NCBI RefSeq assembly: GCF_002783505.1 | Contig: NZ_PFGL01000017.1 | Coordinates: forward strand, 1 to 64,000 | DNA: 64,000 nucleotides | DNA from: Shewanella sp. CG12_big_fil_rev_8_21_14_0_65_47_15 | GTDB lineage: Bacteria > Pseudomonadota > Gammaproteobacteria > Enterobacterales > Shewanellaceae | Direction of reading: 5' to 3' | Shown: in pieces, positions 18,401-28,983 of the stretch | Numbering within the stretch: the first letter of the stretch is position 1 | Layout of the letters: the number at the start of each line of letters is the position of its first letter | Notes under the pieces: generated by a model | Told to the model about the DNA's origin: nothing | Database searches by the model: none | The model's input: only the letters and a program-made list of their open reading frames with translations | Made by a program: the position numbers and the translations under genes

Positions 18401-19952
18401 TAAGGATCCCCTTCTGAGTATTGGGTTGGAACTGACTATCTGGTTGGGACTGAGTATTGGGTTGTGGCTGAGTCGCATCGAGTAGCGGTGCCCATTCAGA
18501 ACGCGTTCGCAGTTGAGCTTCGACTTCTGGGGTGACTAAGGCGCGTTGGCGGCCTTGTTCCCAACCTCCACCTAACGCTTTGTAAAGCAAGATAAGATTA
18601 CGGATTTGGGCGCCACGACTATTGACTAAGCGTTCTTGTTGGTTAAATAGCGCGCGTTGGGAGTCGAGTACCCGCTGAAAATCGGCCATTCCTTCACGGT
18701 ATTGGGTATTGGCTATTTCGAGGGAGCGGCGTGCCGCTGCGCCCGTTTGAGTCAATAACTGGATTTCGTTCTGATCGTTAGCATAGGCGATGGCGGCATC
18801 GTCAACCTCCCGAGCAGCTTTAAATACAGTGTCACGGTAACGCTCGTGTAATTGCTGGAAGCGGGCGTCCTGGATCAGGATTTGATTGGTTAAGGTGCCT
18901 CTATCGAGTAAATTCCAACTGATAGAGGGGCCCGCAGCCCAGGAAAATGCTTCGTTACCCATCCCTGTGGCATTAATGCCTAGGGTGCCTAACAGTGTGA
19001 TTGATGGATAGAGTTCACTTTCGGCAATACCAATAAGACCCGATTGAGCAGCCAGTTGCCGTTCGGCGACTCGTACATCGGGGCGGCGGCGTAATAAATC
19101 TGCGGGCATTTCGGCGACCAGTGCGAGCTTACCCTGTGGAATATAGCCTGTATTTGACTCCATTTCCGCTAGCGGCCCCGGCGCCCTTGCCAGTAAAGTG
19201 CTTAGGGCGTTCTGGCTTTGGCGCAGGTTGGTTTCGAGTTGTGGAATACCTGAGAGGGTGCCCAGATATTGAGTCTTGGCCTGCTGCACATCTAGCTCGG
19301 CACTGTTGCCACTTTGAAATAGTCGCTCAGTAATTTCCAAACTGCGTTTTTGAATGCGCGCATTCTCTTGGGCTATCTGGAGTCTGGCCTCAATGGTGCG
19401 GATATTCACATAATATTGAGCGACTTGCGCGATCATCAACACCTGAACATCATCGTATTGAGCGAGGCTGGCAAAGTAGTTAGCGTCAGCGGATTCAATA
19501 CCGCGTTGGAATTTGCCCCAAAAGTCTAGCTCCCAACCCAGATTAAAGGTGGCGCCATAACTGCTACCCGATGCGCTATGGCCATTTTGTGTTTGGCCTA
19601 CCCTTAGCCACTCACCAGTTGCCTGCGTGACCTGTGGGCCAAGCAAGCTTTCGGCGATGCCGAGTTGTGCTTGCGCCTCGAGGATGCGCAGACCGGCAAT
19701 GCGTACATCTGGGTTTTTGACTAAGGATTCTTTGACTAAGACGCTTAATACAGGATCGTCTAAGCGTGCCCACCATTGATGATAATCAGCGGCAGGGGCC
19801 TCATTTTTAAAGAGGCTCTGGCTCATATTCTGCCAACTCTGTATTTCTTTGACCTCGGGCCTTTGATAGTCGGGGCCGAGCACGCTACAACTGCTGAGCA
19901 GCACACAGGCCCCACCGAGCAGAGTCCGAGTAAAAGGGTTATTGATGGTCAT
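18393..19952 (-). CDS. Outer-membrane efflux lipoprotein, NodT/OprM type
   Basis: This 519-residue TolC-superfamily protein has a lipobox (VLLSSC) followed by SVLGPDYQRPEV, the usual start of NodT-family outer-membrane factors. It carries both repeats of the family: ...SLGPQVTQATGEW, GWELDFWGKFQRGIESA, and later LRRRPDVRVAERQLAAQ and ISWNLLDRG. It forms the exit duct of a tripartite pump. The start at 19952 overlaps the upstream permease gene by 14 nt; the longer frame to 20045 would run inside that gene. Its own stop overlaps the HlyD start. Confidence 0.92.
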   Translation of the reverse strand: MTINNPFTRTLLGGACVLLSSCSVLGPDYQRPEVKEIQSWQNMSQSLFKNEAPAADYHQWWARLDDPVLSVLVKESLVKNPDVRIAGLRILEAQAQLGIAESLLGPQVTQATGEWLRVGQTQNGHSASGSSYGATFNLGWELDFWGKFQRGIESADANYFASLAQYDDVQVLMIAQVAQYYVNIRTIEARLQIAQENARIQKRSLEITERLFQSGNSAELDVQQAKTQYLGTLSGIPQLETNLRQSQNALSTLLARAPGPLAEMESNTGYIPQGKLALVAEMPADLLRRRPDVRVAERQLAAQSGLIGIAESELYPSITLLGTLGINATGMGNEAFSWAAGPSISWNLLDRGTLTNQILIQDARFQQLHERYRDTVFKAAREVDDAAIAYANDQNEIQLLTQTGAAARRSLEIANTQYREGMADFQRVLDSQRALFNQQERLVNSRGAQIRNLILLYKALGGGWEQGRQRALVTPEVEAQLRTRSEWAPLLDATQPQPNTQSQPDSQFQPNTQKGILND

Positions 19953-21048
19953 TGGTCTCGCTCGTCTCCGCGAGACCGTCGTCAACCCAGGCCATAAAAA
20001 TGCGGTAGCCGATAGAAAGTAAGGTTGCCCCAACAAACATACCAAGAATACCGCTAGCCGCCATACCCCCTAAAGCACCGATCAGTACCACAGGCATAGG
20101 CGCATCGACACCGCGGCCAAGGAGTAATGGCTTAAGTACGTTATCAGCCATACCCGCCACAATCAGCAAAATAGTGAAGACGATATTAAGGGCTGTGCCG
20201 TGATCGCCAATCATCCAAATATAGGCGATGGCGGGGATGGTGACGAGAATCACTGGGATTTGCGCTATGCCTAAAATCAGCGCAATGACAAAGAAAATAC
20301 CGACCGCAGGAATACCCGCGAAGGTCATGATGATGCCGACTAACAGGGCTTGAATAAAGGCAACCCCTATTACACCTAAGGCCACGGCGCGGATAGTTGC
20401 AGTGCACAGGGCGGTGAGCTTTAAACCGCGCTCTGAGCCAATAATGCGGGTAGCGATACGGTCGGCACTATTGGCTCCTGCGCGGCCATAGGCCATGATG
20501 ATCCCCGCCACGATAAAGGAAAAAATGCTCATCAGTAAGCTACCGCTCATACTGGCCAGCGTACCTATAATTTTTTTAGTCGCTTCGCCTAGCTGTGGTT
20601 GCAGGCTCTTGATCAAGGAAGGTAGATCGGTGGACGCTTTTAGCCATACAGTGTTGAGCTTCTCACCTACCAGAGGAATAGTAGCTATATTGGCCGAAGG
20701 AGCGGGAATATCCAGCGTATTGTTATTGACGCGTTCAATCAGATTGCTGATGCTGTCCCCCATGGAGCTAACCATAGCTATGGTCGGGACGACCAACAAG
20801 AGTAAACCGAGCAGCACCAGCAAGGTCGCTGTTTTGCCCTGTTTATCATTCAGGCGTTTGGCGAAACGTTGATGTAAGGGATAAAGGGTCACCGCTAAGA
20901 TCAGCGCCCACAACATCAGGTTCATAAAGGGCGCAAACACGGTAAGGCAGAATGAGGCAAGTCCCAAGATCAGACTAAACTTAATAAACATATCCAAAAA
21001 TCTGGCGACGATTCGTTTTTCAACTGCAATTAATTCATTGTTTTCCAT
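19939..21048 (-). CDS. AI-2E family (PerM/YdiK-like) permease
   Basis: This 369-residue protein has about seven to eight membrane helices and family sequences such as APFMNLMLWALILAVTLYP near the N-terminus, a soluble insert (about 100-160) and DNVLKPLLLGRGVDAPMP, the conserved AI-2E motif before the last helices (GALGGMAASGILGMFVGA). Members include PerM and the autoinducer-2 exporter TqsA, but substrate prediction is unreliable. It is the first gene of the efflux operon and overlaps the outer-membrane factor gene. Confidence 0.85.
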   Translation of the reverse strand: MENNELIAVEKRIVARFLDMFIKFSLILGLASFCLTVFAPFMNLMLWALILAVTLYPLHQRFAKRLNDKQGKTATLLVLLGLLLLVVPTIAMVSSMGDSISNLIERVNNNTLDIPAPSANIATIPLVGEKLNTVWLKASTDLPSLIKSLQPQLGEATKKIIGTLASMSGSLLMSIFSFIVAGIIMAYGRAGANSADRIATRIIGSERGLKLTALCTATIRAVALGVIGVAFIQALLVGIIMTFAGIPAVGIFFVIALILGIAQIPVILVTIPAIAYIWMIGDHGTALNIVFTILLIVAGMADNVLKPLLLGRGVDAPMPVVLIGALGGMAASGILGMFVGATLLSIGYRIFMAWVDDGLAETSETNDHQ

Positions 21049-21483
21049 TTTGATGTTGCCTCAATGAGTGATAGCACATTCCTAACAAAAATCCGTGATA
21101 TGGTTAAATCAGCGGACAGCTAGTCGAACATTAACTAAAACAGAAAATAAATAAGATGTTTAACTGCATCACCTTGTTATTTAGTCAACAAGTCAGATTT
21201 TATTAACTTTTGATTTTAAAGTGTAAATTATCAGGGTTTTATTTTTTACTTATACTTCTATAGTGGAGACAGCGATAACCTAAGATATTTGCCTATGCAG
21301 TATAGATACGAGTCAAAGGCCATTCAAATAACCCATATTTATTTTTAATCTTAGAAATAGTGGTTTCATCGATAGAAATTAGCTTAGGAATTCTCTCTAG
21401 GTAGATATGGGAGGCATATAATGCGAAAAGGGGCTAACCCTTGCAGGTTAACCCCTTTTCTAACAATCACTTAATCGAAATGA
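21049..21483. other. Intergenic region between fis and the efflux operon
   Basis: These 435 AT-rich bases contain the fis terminator (21426-21459) and must contain the efflux-operon promoter nearer 21060-21250. I found no gene. A short open stretch on the minus strand (about 21418-21290) has no start codon and is too short to interpret. Confidence 0.5.
21426..21459 (-). terminator. Terminator of the dusB-fis operon
   Basis: AAAAGGGGCTAACC (21426-21439) pairs with GGTTAACCCCTTTT (21446-21459) with one mismatch and a 6-nt loop, 24 bp after the fis stop. The A and T tracts at the ends allow termination on the minus strand, and possibly in both directions. Confidence 0.75.
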
Positions 21484-22774
<1,291 letters not shown>

Positions 22775-22801
22775 TTACTGTTTCACCTTAGCTCTTCAAA
22801 G

Positions 22802-22837
22802 GGGCGCTATAGTAGCCCTTTTTGTTGGCCGTGAAAA
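22802..22837 (-). promoter_or_regulatory. Candidate dusB-fis promoter with GC-rich discriminator
   Basis: On the minus strand a TACTAT box (22809-22814) is preceded 17 bp upstream by TTTTCA (22832-22837) and followed by the GC-rich discriminator AGCGCCCC. The -35 is poor, but a weak -35 plus GC-rich discriminator is the pattern expected of a growth-rate and stringent-response controlled promoter such as E. coli fis. It lies 28-35 bp upstream of the dusB ATG. Confidence 0.45.
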
Positions 22838-22919
22838 GGTCAATAAATGACCTAGAGGTAATTTTTTTTCTTGACTTTTAATCGGCGAGAAGTCAGAGGC
22901 TAAATAGTGGGAAGCCAGC

Positions 22920-22940
22920 GGTGGCGCATGTTGCGCCACC
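22920..22940 (-). terminator. Perfect stem-loop behind prmA
   Basis: GGTGGCGCA-TGT-TGCGCCACC is a perfect 9-bp GC-rich hairpin 8 bp beyond the prmA stop. No T-run follows on the minus strand, so it may protect the transcript end instead of terminating on its own. Confidence 0.5.
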
Positions 22941-22948
22941 CTTTAGCG

Positions 22949-23830
22949 CTATTTACGCTTGCCTGTCAAGCGGCTCCAATCTTCTTTGTGAGCCGCTGCG
23001 TCCATATCGAACCATTGGCTATAAAAGTCAGAGATTTCTTGGGCTTGTTCTTTGAGGAGACCGGAAAGGGCAAGTTTGCCGCCGGTTTTTACGCGTTCTG
23101 CGATCAAAGGTGCTAATTCACGCAGTGGGCCAGCAAGAATGTTGGCGACCAGTACGTCGGCCTTGAGATCGGCGGGTTGGTCTTCTGGTAAGTACAAGGC
23201 TAGCTTGTCGGCGACATCATTGCGCTCGGCGTTAGCCCGCGAGGCGTCGATGGCTTGATAGTCGATATCGATACCTGTGACCTTTTTCGCGCCCAGTTTC
23301 AGTGCGGCCACGGCTAAGATGCCAGAGCCACAGCCAAAGTCGATCACTTCTGCATCGCTTAAATCTAAGCTGTCTAGCCACTCTAAACACAGTGCAGTTG
23401 TAGGGTGAGTGCCTGTGCCGAAGGCAAGACCGGGATCGAGGATCACATTGACTGCGGTTGGATCGGGGATCTCGCGCCAGCTTGGGCAGATCCACAGACG
23501 CGTGCCGAATTGGATGGGGTGGAAGTTATCCATCCATTCGCGCACCCAGTCTTTATCTTCAATTTGTTCGACCTTATGGCTGAAGTTCTCGCCGAGGAAG
23601 GGCAAGGTTTTCAACATGGCGATGGTCGGTGTCAGATCGGTTTCTGCATCGAATAAGGCAACGACAACGGTATCGCGCCACAGTGGGGTTTCGCCCAGTT
23701 TAGGTTCAAAAATAGGGGTGTCTTTACCGTCTTCGAAGGTGATAGAGACTGAGCCTTCTTCCATGAGCAAGTCGCTGATGGTTTCAGCGTCGTCGCTATT
23801 GGTGTTGATACGGAGTTGGATCCAAGGCAT
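22949..23830 (-). CDS. prmA: Ribosomal protein L11 methyltransferase
   Basis: PrmA trimethylates ribosomal protein L11 using SAM. The 293-residue protein starts MPWIQLRIN, as in E. coli, which fixes the start at 23830; AGGATG lies upstream. An N-terminal ferredoxin-like L11-binding domain (1-60) is followed by the Rossmann methyltransferase domain with [30 protein letters not shown] and GIDIDYQAI, then [14 protein letters not shown] (the NILA catalytic loop). Monocistronic by layout. Confidence 0.97.
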   Translation of the reverse strand: MPWIQLRINTNSDDAETISDLLMEEGSVSITFEDGKDTPIFEPKLGETPLWRDTVVVALFDAETDLTPTIAMLKTLPFLGENFSHKVEQIEDKDWVREWMDNFHPIQFGTRLWICPSWREIPDPTAVNVILDPGLAFGTGTHPTTALCLEWLDSLDLSDAEVIDFGCGSGILAVAALKLGAKKVTGIDIDYQAIDASRANAERNDVADKLALYLPEDQPADLKADVLVANILAGPLRELAPLIAERVKTGGKLALSGLLKEQAQEISDFYSQWFDMDAAAHKEDWSRLTGKRK

Positions 23831-24282
23831 GGGGGCATCCTGTGGCTGAGTGTGCAAACGCTAAGGGTTCAAAATATCGCGGTATTGTATACCCAAACTA
23901 TTTCAAAATGCAGGATTTGGCGGGAATTTAACGCGTTTTAGGTAAGGTCGTTTGGTTATCACTAGGGTTTAGGTTCTATGACTGACTATCGTGGTATTGC
24001 ACTTTTGTCTATACGACAAGGTGTTAGCTGGTGAGTACGGATTGGTGTTAAAAAACGAATTGTCAGTTTTATTGTTTAATATAACACTATGAAAATATTG
24101 GCTAATTGGTTTTACCTTTGTTTGGTTTTGACTCGTTTTTTGTGATCGTCTTCTAAGAGTTCCACTCTGCATAGTGAGTTGGCTCACGCTTTAAATCTGT
24201 GACACTGAACGATGATTTTTGTTACTGCTATGGTGTAGTTTGCCAAGAGGTGCCAACGATAAACCACAAAGGTAGATGCAAG
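23831..24282. other. Divergent control region between prmA and the fumarate reductase genes
   Basis: These 452 bp hold the prmA promoter (minus) and that of the first cytochrome b gene (plus). Apart from the candidate CRP-type site at 24174-24187 and a TGTGATCG half-site near 24141, no clear element or gene is seen. Small frames here lack ribosome-binding sites. Confidence 0.45.
24174..24187. promoter_or_regulatory. Candidate CRP site upstream of fumarate reductase
   Basis: GTGAGTTGGCTCAC has the GTGA-N6-TCAC core of a CRP site as a perfect inverted repeat of the two halves. It is centred about 102 bp before the first cytochrome b ATG. In Shewanella, CRP is the main activator of anaerobic respiration, which makes the location plausible. 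The outer T and A of the consensus are missing. Confidence 0.4.
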
Positions 24283-25008
24283 ATGACAAGCGTAACGCGC
24301 GTTCACACTAGGGTGAGCACAACCTCGCTAGGCCACCCTTGGTCGGCGAAGGCGGATAGACTGCAGAGTGCAACGGGTATTTTACTCGGTTGTTTCCTGT
24401 TGCTGCATATGCATTTTGAGTCGAGTATTTTGCTGGGTAAAGAGGTGTTTTACCATGTCGTTCAGTTGCTCGAAGGCGGTATGTTTAGCAGCACGGGCCA
24501 CGGCTTTCCCATTGTTACTAAAATGTTCTCCGTATTGATCTTGTTAGTGGTGATAGTGCATGCCGCCGTAGCGCTAAGGCGCTTTCCGGCACAACTCGGG
24601 CAATGGCGGGCGCTGCGCTCACACCTTGGGGGCATTAAGCATAAAGATACCCATGCGTGGTTTTGGCAACTGATCACTGGCTTTATTCTATTTTTCCTCG
24701 TGCCAGTGCATCTCTTTACCATGATTTTAAATCCCGAAATTGGCCCGCATTTATCGGCCGAGCGGGTTTATCACGATAACGCTTGGTTGTTATACGCGCT
24801 ATTGCTGCCTGCTGTGGTGATACACGCCATGATTGGTTTGTACCGCGTGGCGGTCAAGTGGGGCCTGATCTTAAACCGCTCTGGTCTACGTAAACTCGCT
24901 AAGGTGTTGATCATTTACTTATTGTGCCTAGGTGCTGCTAGCCTTGTTTCTTATATCTTCATTGGTAGCGAGCTGAGCATCCCGGTACAACCCTTTGTAC
25001 CCCACTAA
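24283..25008 (+). CDS. FrdC-like dihaem cytochrome b, first paralogue
   Basis: This 241-residue membrane protein has five hydrophobic helices and belongs to the epsilonproteobacterial-type FrdC family. Aligned by eye with Wolinella FrdC, the four haem-ligand histidines correspond to His42, His93, His143 and His181, and Glu64 corresponds to the quinol-site Glu66. The position of Glu180 (two residues before the last haem ligand, part of the proton path) is Val179 here, whereas the next gene keeps Glu. ATG 24283 has AAAGG 10 nt upstream; the frame extends upstream to 24199 without support. A strong terminator separates it from the second paralogue, so it may be expressed on its own. Confidence 0.85.
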   Translation: MTSVTRVHTRVSTTSLGHPWSAKADRLQSATGILLGCFLLLHMHFESSILLGKEVFYHVVQLLEGGMFSSTGHGFPIVTKMFSVLILLVVIVHAAVALRRFPAQLGQWRALRSHLGGIKHKDTHAWFWQLITGFILFFLVPVHLFTMILNPEIGPHLSAERVYHDNAWLLYALLLPAVVIHAMIGLYRVAVKWGLILNRSGLRKLAKVLIIYLLCLGAASLVSYIFIGSELSIPVQPFVPH

Positions 25009-25019
25009 TTAGAAACCCG

Positions 25020-25075
25020 ATACTGCTGCATCTGGAGTGAGTTGTTTCAACTCTCGGCAGCAGTATTTTGTTTCG
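25020..25075 (+). terminator. Terminator between the two cytochrome b genes
   Basis: ATACTGCTGC (25020-25029) pairs perfectly with GCAGCAGTAT (25057-25066), an inner GAGTGAGTTG / CAACTCTC stem extends the hairpin, and TTTGTTTC follows. It begins 12 bp after the first cytochrome b stop, so the downstream genes probably have their own promoter in the 145 bp before 25221. Confidence 0.8.
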
Positions 25076-25220
25076 CTGCTAATATTTAAGCATTCGATTA
25101 ATTATTCGTCTCCTATTTGATCTAACTCAGGTTTTGGGGTGGATTTGTGAGCGATATTAATTTTGAGTAATGGGACTTATGGGATTGGCTCGATAGAGCT
25201 AACGGCGCGAGGCAAGAACG

Positions 25221-25892
25221 ATGGCGATTAAACTAAATATAAAAAAATGGAGTGCGTGGCTGGATCTAAGCCAGAGTTTATCGGGAGTCATTCTCGCGGT
25301 GTTTTTATGGACTCACTTAGTGCTTGTGTCATCGATCTTATTGGGAAGCGATGCTATGAGTTGGGTGGCACGCACTATGGAGCTGAGTTTTCTCTCCGCC
25401 GATGGTCATGGTTATCCCTGGGTCGTCACTTGTATTGCCGTAGGTATTGCGGCTTTGGCCTTAGTGCATGTGCTGGTAGCACTACAAAAATTGCCGATGA
25501 GTCTGCGTCAGCAAAGGGCCCTGCAGCAACAAATGCAAGTGATCAACCATGGCGATACACGTCTGTGGCGCTGGCAGGCCATCACTGGGGTAGTGATTTT
25601 ACTGCTACTGCCAGTGCATTTATGGCTCATCGGCTCAGCGCCCGAAACCATAGGTCCGCAGGGCAGCGCCGATCGTATTTGGAACCAAGGCGTGTGGATG
25701 GTGTATCTACCGCTATTACTCACTGTGGAGTTACATGCGGCCATTGGCATTTACCGTGTGGCGTTAAAGTGGGGGGCTGCGCGGGATCTCAATAGCCGTA
25801 GCCGGCTGAGAAAAATTAAGACCATTGTCAGCGTACTATTTATCACTGTGGGGATTGCTTCACTGTTGGCATTTCTACCCCATGCAAGTTAA
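25221..25892 (+). CDS. frdC: Fumarate reductase cytochrome b subunit FrdC, second paralogue
   Basis: This 223-residue subunit anchors FrdAB in the inner membrane and oxidises menaquinol with two haems b. The four expected haem ligands are His32 (WTHLV), His83 (VHVLVAL), His133 (PVHLW) and His172 (ELHAAIGIYR). Glu54 and Glu170 match Wolinella Glu66 (menaquinol site) and Glu180 (proton path). It is clearly homologous to the preceding gene (shared SSILLG, GHGxP, LWRWQAITG-like segments). frdA follows 95 bp later, so this paralogue is the likelier partner of FrdAB. Confidence 0.92.
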   Translation: MAIKLNIKKWSAWLDLSQSLSGVILAVFLWTHLVLVSSILLGSDAMSWVARTMELSFLSADGHGYPWVVTCIAVGIAALALVHVLVALQKLPMSLRQQRALQQQMQVINHGDTRLWRWQAITGVVILLLLPVHLWLIGSAPETIGPQGSADRIWNQGVWMVYLPLLLTVELHAAIGIYRVALKWGAARDLNSRSRLRKIKTIVSVLFITVGIASLLAFLPHAS

Positions 25893-25987
25893 AAATTAAT
25901 AAAACCAACTAGTAATGAAGCACTGTGCAGCAAAAATAATATGAGAATAAACCCGACAATAACAGCAGATCCCATTAAGGAGCAGGC

Positions 25988-27994
25988 GTGAAACTGATTT
26001 ATACCGATTCATTAGTGGTTGGTGCGGGGCTAGCAGGCTTAAGGGTGGCGATTGCCTCCAAAGAGCGTGGGCTCGATACCTTAGTTTTATCGCTTATCCC
26101 TGCCAAACGTTCACATTCGGCAGCCGCACAAGGGGGAATGCAGGCGAGCTTAGGTAATGCAGTTAAGGGAATGGGTGACGATGAAGATGTGCATTTTCAA
26201 GACACTGTGAAAGGTTCCGACTGGGGATGCGACCAAGAGGTCGCGCGTATGTTTGCCCACTGCGCACCTAAGGCGGTGCGTGAGCTAGCCAACTGGGGGG
26301 TGCCTTGGTCGAGGGTGACGGCTGGCCCAAGGGACGTGATAGTCAACGCGCAAAAGGTGACGCTGCATGAGGCACAGGAGGCGCACGGACTAATCAATGC
26401 CCGTGACTTTGGTGGCACAAAAAAATGGCGCACTTGTTATACCGCCGACGGCACGGGTCACTCGCTATTATATGCTATGGATAACAAAGCGATTTCCATG
26501 GACATCCCTGTGCATGAGCGTATCGAAGCCCTGGCACTTATTCACGATGGTAAACGCTGCCATGGGGTGATTGCCCGTTGCCTTATCAGCGGTGAGTTAC
26601 GCGCCTATGTGGCTAAGTCAACCACGATTGCGACTGGCGGCTATGGTCGTATTTATGAAGTGTCGACCAATGCGATTATCTGTGAAGGGATAGGCCAAGC
26701 CTTAGCGCTAGAAACGGGTGTCGCCACCCTAGGCAATATGGAAGCGGTGCAATTCCATCCTACCGCCATCGTGCCCGTGGGGATTTTAACCACTGAAGGT
26801 TGCCGGGGTGATGGCGGATTATTGCGTGATAAAGACGGTTATCGCTTTATGCCGGATTATGAACCGGATAAGAAAGAGTTGGCGTCCCGAGATGTGGTAT
26901 CGCGCCGTATGACGGAACATATACGTAAAGGTAAGGGGGTCGATAGCCCCTATGGGCCGCATCTATGGCTGGATATTACCCTGCTGGGCCGTAAACACAT
27001 TGAAACTAACCTGCGTGAAGTGCAGGAAATTTGTGAAAACTTCCTCGGTATCGATCCCGCTAAAGACTGGATCCCGGTGCGCCCAACCCAGCATTACTCC
27101 ATGGGCGGTATTCGCACTAATGCCACGGGTGAAAGTCCACAGCTTAAAGGTTTGTTCAGTGTCGGTGAGGCGGCCTGCTGGGATATGCATGGCTTTAACC
27201 GTTTAGGGGGGAATTCGCTGGCCGAAACTGTGGTCGGTGGTATGATTATTGGTAAGTATGTGGCTGATTTTTGTGAGAATAATAGCCTTGAAATCAACAC
27301 CAAACTTGCCGAACAGTTTATGCATCAGGTTCAAGGTGAAATCGACACCTTAGTCGAGGGCGATGGTCACGAAAACCCCTTCGAGCTTAAGCGCGAAATG
27401 CAGCGCATTATGATGAATTATGTGGGGATCTTCCGTAATGGCCTCGAGCTTGATAAAGCCGTTGCTGAACTTAAAGTGTTGCTGGAGCGTTCGCGCAAGC
27501 TCGGGCTCAAGTGTAAAAAACGTCACGCCAATCCCGAATTAGTCGAAGCCCTGCGGGTTAAGCGTATGCTCAAAGTCGCGCTGACCGTGGCCTGTGGCGC
27601 TGCCGCGCGTACCGAGAGCCGCGGCGCCCATGCCCGTGAGGATTTTCCGCAGCGCAATGACCGCGATTGGTTAAATCGCACCCTAGCGAGTTGGCCCGAT
27701 ACCGATGCCCTCGAACCCGTGCTGAATTACGAAGCGCTCGATGTGATGAAGATGGAGCTACCGCCGGGTTATCGTGGCTATGGTATCAACAACGCCATAG
27801 TGCATCCCGATACCGAAAAGCGCGAGCAGCAAATTGTCGAAATTCTGGCAGAGCTAGGTGAGGATGTGGACCGTTATCAGCGGCAACGGGCCCTAATGCC
27901 CTTTGAGTTACCACCGAGTCTGCAACCTAAGAACGAACGATTAAGTGATACTTTAAAAAGTCCATCTGCCAATGCGTTAGGAGAAAAATCATAA
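25988..27994 (+). CDS. frdA: Fumarate reductase flavoprotein subunit
   Basis: FrdA reduces fumarate to succinate. The 668-residue protein is very close to Wolinella FrdA: FAD-binding [10 protein letters not shown] (10-19), His43 in [11 protein letters not shown] as the covalent FAD attachment site, capping-domain TEGCRGDGG, active-site [22 protein letters not shown] and [18 protein letters not shown]. The start is GTG at 25988 with AAGGAG upstream; the stop overlaps the frdB ATG by one base. No signal peptide is present, so the active site faces the cytoplasm, unlike the periplasmic flavocytochrome FccA that Shewanella uses as its main fumarate reductase. The enzyme could also run as a succinate dehydrogenase-like enzyme. 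Confidence 0.96.
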   Translation: MKLIYTDSLVVGAGLAGLRVAIASKERGLDTLVLSLIPAKRSHSAAAQGGMQASLGNAVKGMGDDEDVHFQDTVKGSDWGCDQEVARMFAHCAPKAVRELANWGVPWSRVTAGPRDVIVNAQKVTLHEAQEAHGLINARDFGGTKKWRTCYTADGTGHSLLYAMDNKAISMDIPVHERIEALALIHDGKRCHGVIARCLISGELRAYVAKSTTIATGGYGRIYEVSTNAIICEGIGQALALETGVATLGNMEAVQFHPTAIVPVGILTTEGCRGDGGLLRDKDGYRFMPDYEPDKKELASRDVVSRRMTEHIRKGKGVDSPYGPHLWLDITLLGRKHIETNLREVQEICENFLGIDPAKDWIPVRPTQHYSMGGIRTNATGESPQLKGLFSVGEAACWDMHGFNRLGGNSLAETVVGGMIIGKYVADFCENNSLEINTKLAEQFMHQVQGEIDTLVEGDGHENPFELKREMQRIMMNYVGIFRNGLELDKAVAELKVLLERSRKLGLKCKKRHANPELVEALRVKRMLKVALTVACGAAARTESRGAHAREDFPQRNDRDWLNRTLASWPDTDALEPVLNYEALDVMKMELPPGYRGYGINNAIVHPDTEKREQQIVEILAELGEDVDRYQRQRALMPFELPPSLQPKNERLSDTLKSPSANALGEKS

Positions 27995-28725
27995 TGAGCC
28001 AAGGTCGAACGCTCACCTTTAATATCTTTCGTTATGATCCGCAGGAGTCAAACGATAAACCTAAAATGGTGCGTTATCAGTTAACTGAAACCCCTGGAAT
28101 GACGGTATTTATCGCCCTGAATAAACTCAGGGAAGAGCAAGACACTTCACTGCAATTTGATTTTGTCTGCCGCGCCGGTATTTGCGGTAGCTGCGCTATG
28201 GTGATCAACGGTTTCCCGACGCTAGCTTGCCGCACTTTAACTGCCAAATATCCTAAGGGTGAAATTACCCTTATGCCGCTACCAGGCTTTGAGTTGATTG
28301 GCGATTTATCGGTTAACACGGGTAAATTTATGCGTGAACTCGCCGAACGCTTAAAGCTGTGGTTGCATCCAAAATCTAACGATATCAATGTGCATCGCCT
28401 CGAAGATCCTATGGATCCTGATGAAGCCGCACGTTTATATGAATTAGAGCGCTGCGTCGAATGTGGGGTGTGCGTTTCAGCCTGTGCGACTAAGCAAATG
28501 CGTGAAACCTTTGTTGGCGCCGTAGGCATGATGAAAATCGCCCGTTTTGAGATGGACAGCCGCGATGCTCGCACCGCGGAGGATTTTTACCATGTGATCG
28601 GTAATCAGGATGGGGTATTTGGTTGTATGACCTTACTCGGCTGCCAAGATAACTGCCCTAAGGATTTACCGCATATGCAACAAATCGCCTATCTGCGCCG
28701 TAAAATGGCGATGACATTGGTGTAA
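27994..28725 (+). CDS. frdB: Fumarate reductase iron-sulfur subunit
   Basis: FrdB carries electrons from the haems of FrdC to the FAD of FrdA. The 243-residue protein has the plant-ferredoxin-type [2Fe-2S] ligands Cys59, Cys64, Cys67 and Cys79 (CRAGICGSC, then LAC). The C-terminal bacterial ferredoxin domain has CVECGVCVSAC for [4Fe-4S] and the GCQDNCPKDLP segment for [3Fe-4S]. Translationally coupled to frdA. The spacer to rho holds a repeat element and a shared terminator. Confidence 0.97.
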   Translation: MSQGRTLTFNIFRYDPQESNDKPKMVRYQLTETPGMTVFIALNKLREEQDTSLQFDFVCRAGICGSCAMVINGFPTLACRTLTAKYPKGEITLMPLPGFELIGDLSVNTGKFMRELAERLKLWLHPKSNDINVHRLEDPMDPDEAARLYELERCVECGVCVSACATKQMRETFVGAVGMMKIARFEMDSRDARTAEDFYHVIGNQDGVFGCMTLLGCQDNCPKDLPHMQQIAYLRRKMAMTLV

Positions 28726-28792
28726 AAACAGCCCATAGGAACTAGAACGCTTCGCTGAAAGCTAAGAAGGATGCTTCGCTGTAGGATGTCGC

Positions 28793-28890
28793 TCGATAAC
28801 TGCTCCAGCGTTATTCTACCTCCTGCATCTGACCACCATGGAGGGTGGAAATGTCATATTTTGTATGGAACAAAATTGACCATGCAGTCG
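28793..28890 (+). repeat. 113-bp structured repeat element, copy A (98 bp, internally deleted)
   Basis: It begins TCGATAACTGCTCC and ends CATGCAGTCG. Relative to copies B-D it lacks about 15 bp in the segment that forms the first hairpin (CTCTTT-CTAATT-AAAGAG) but keeps CCACC-ATGGAG-GGTGG and TTTTGT-ATGGA-ACAAAA. It interrupts a CTAG-type repeat: the flanks GTCGC and TACGCTCCTTCTAG rejoin to the uninterrupted form seen at about 38988 (GTCGCTTCGCTCCTTCTAG). Confidence 0.85.
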
Positions 28891-28936
28891 TACGCTCCTT
28901 CTAGATTCTAGAGCCTTCGTTTATCTACTGGGCACA

Positions 28937-28966
28937 AAAAAGCCGCAATATTCACTGCGGCTTTTT
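28937..28966. terminator. Bidirectional terminator between frdB and rho
   Basis: AAAAAGCCGCA (28937-28947) pairs perfectly with TGCGGCTTTTT (28956-28966) around 8 nt. The A and T tracts on both arms allow termination for both convergent transcripts, frdB (+) and rho (-). Confidence 0.88.
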
Positions 28967-28983
28967 GGTGAGATCGACGTTGA

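Noticed and set aside
21290..21418. Short open stretch on the minus strand that could be a gene remnant
   Set aside because: About 45 codons without a start in AT-rich DNA are expected by chance, and no family was recognised.
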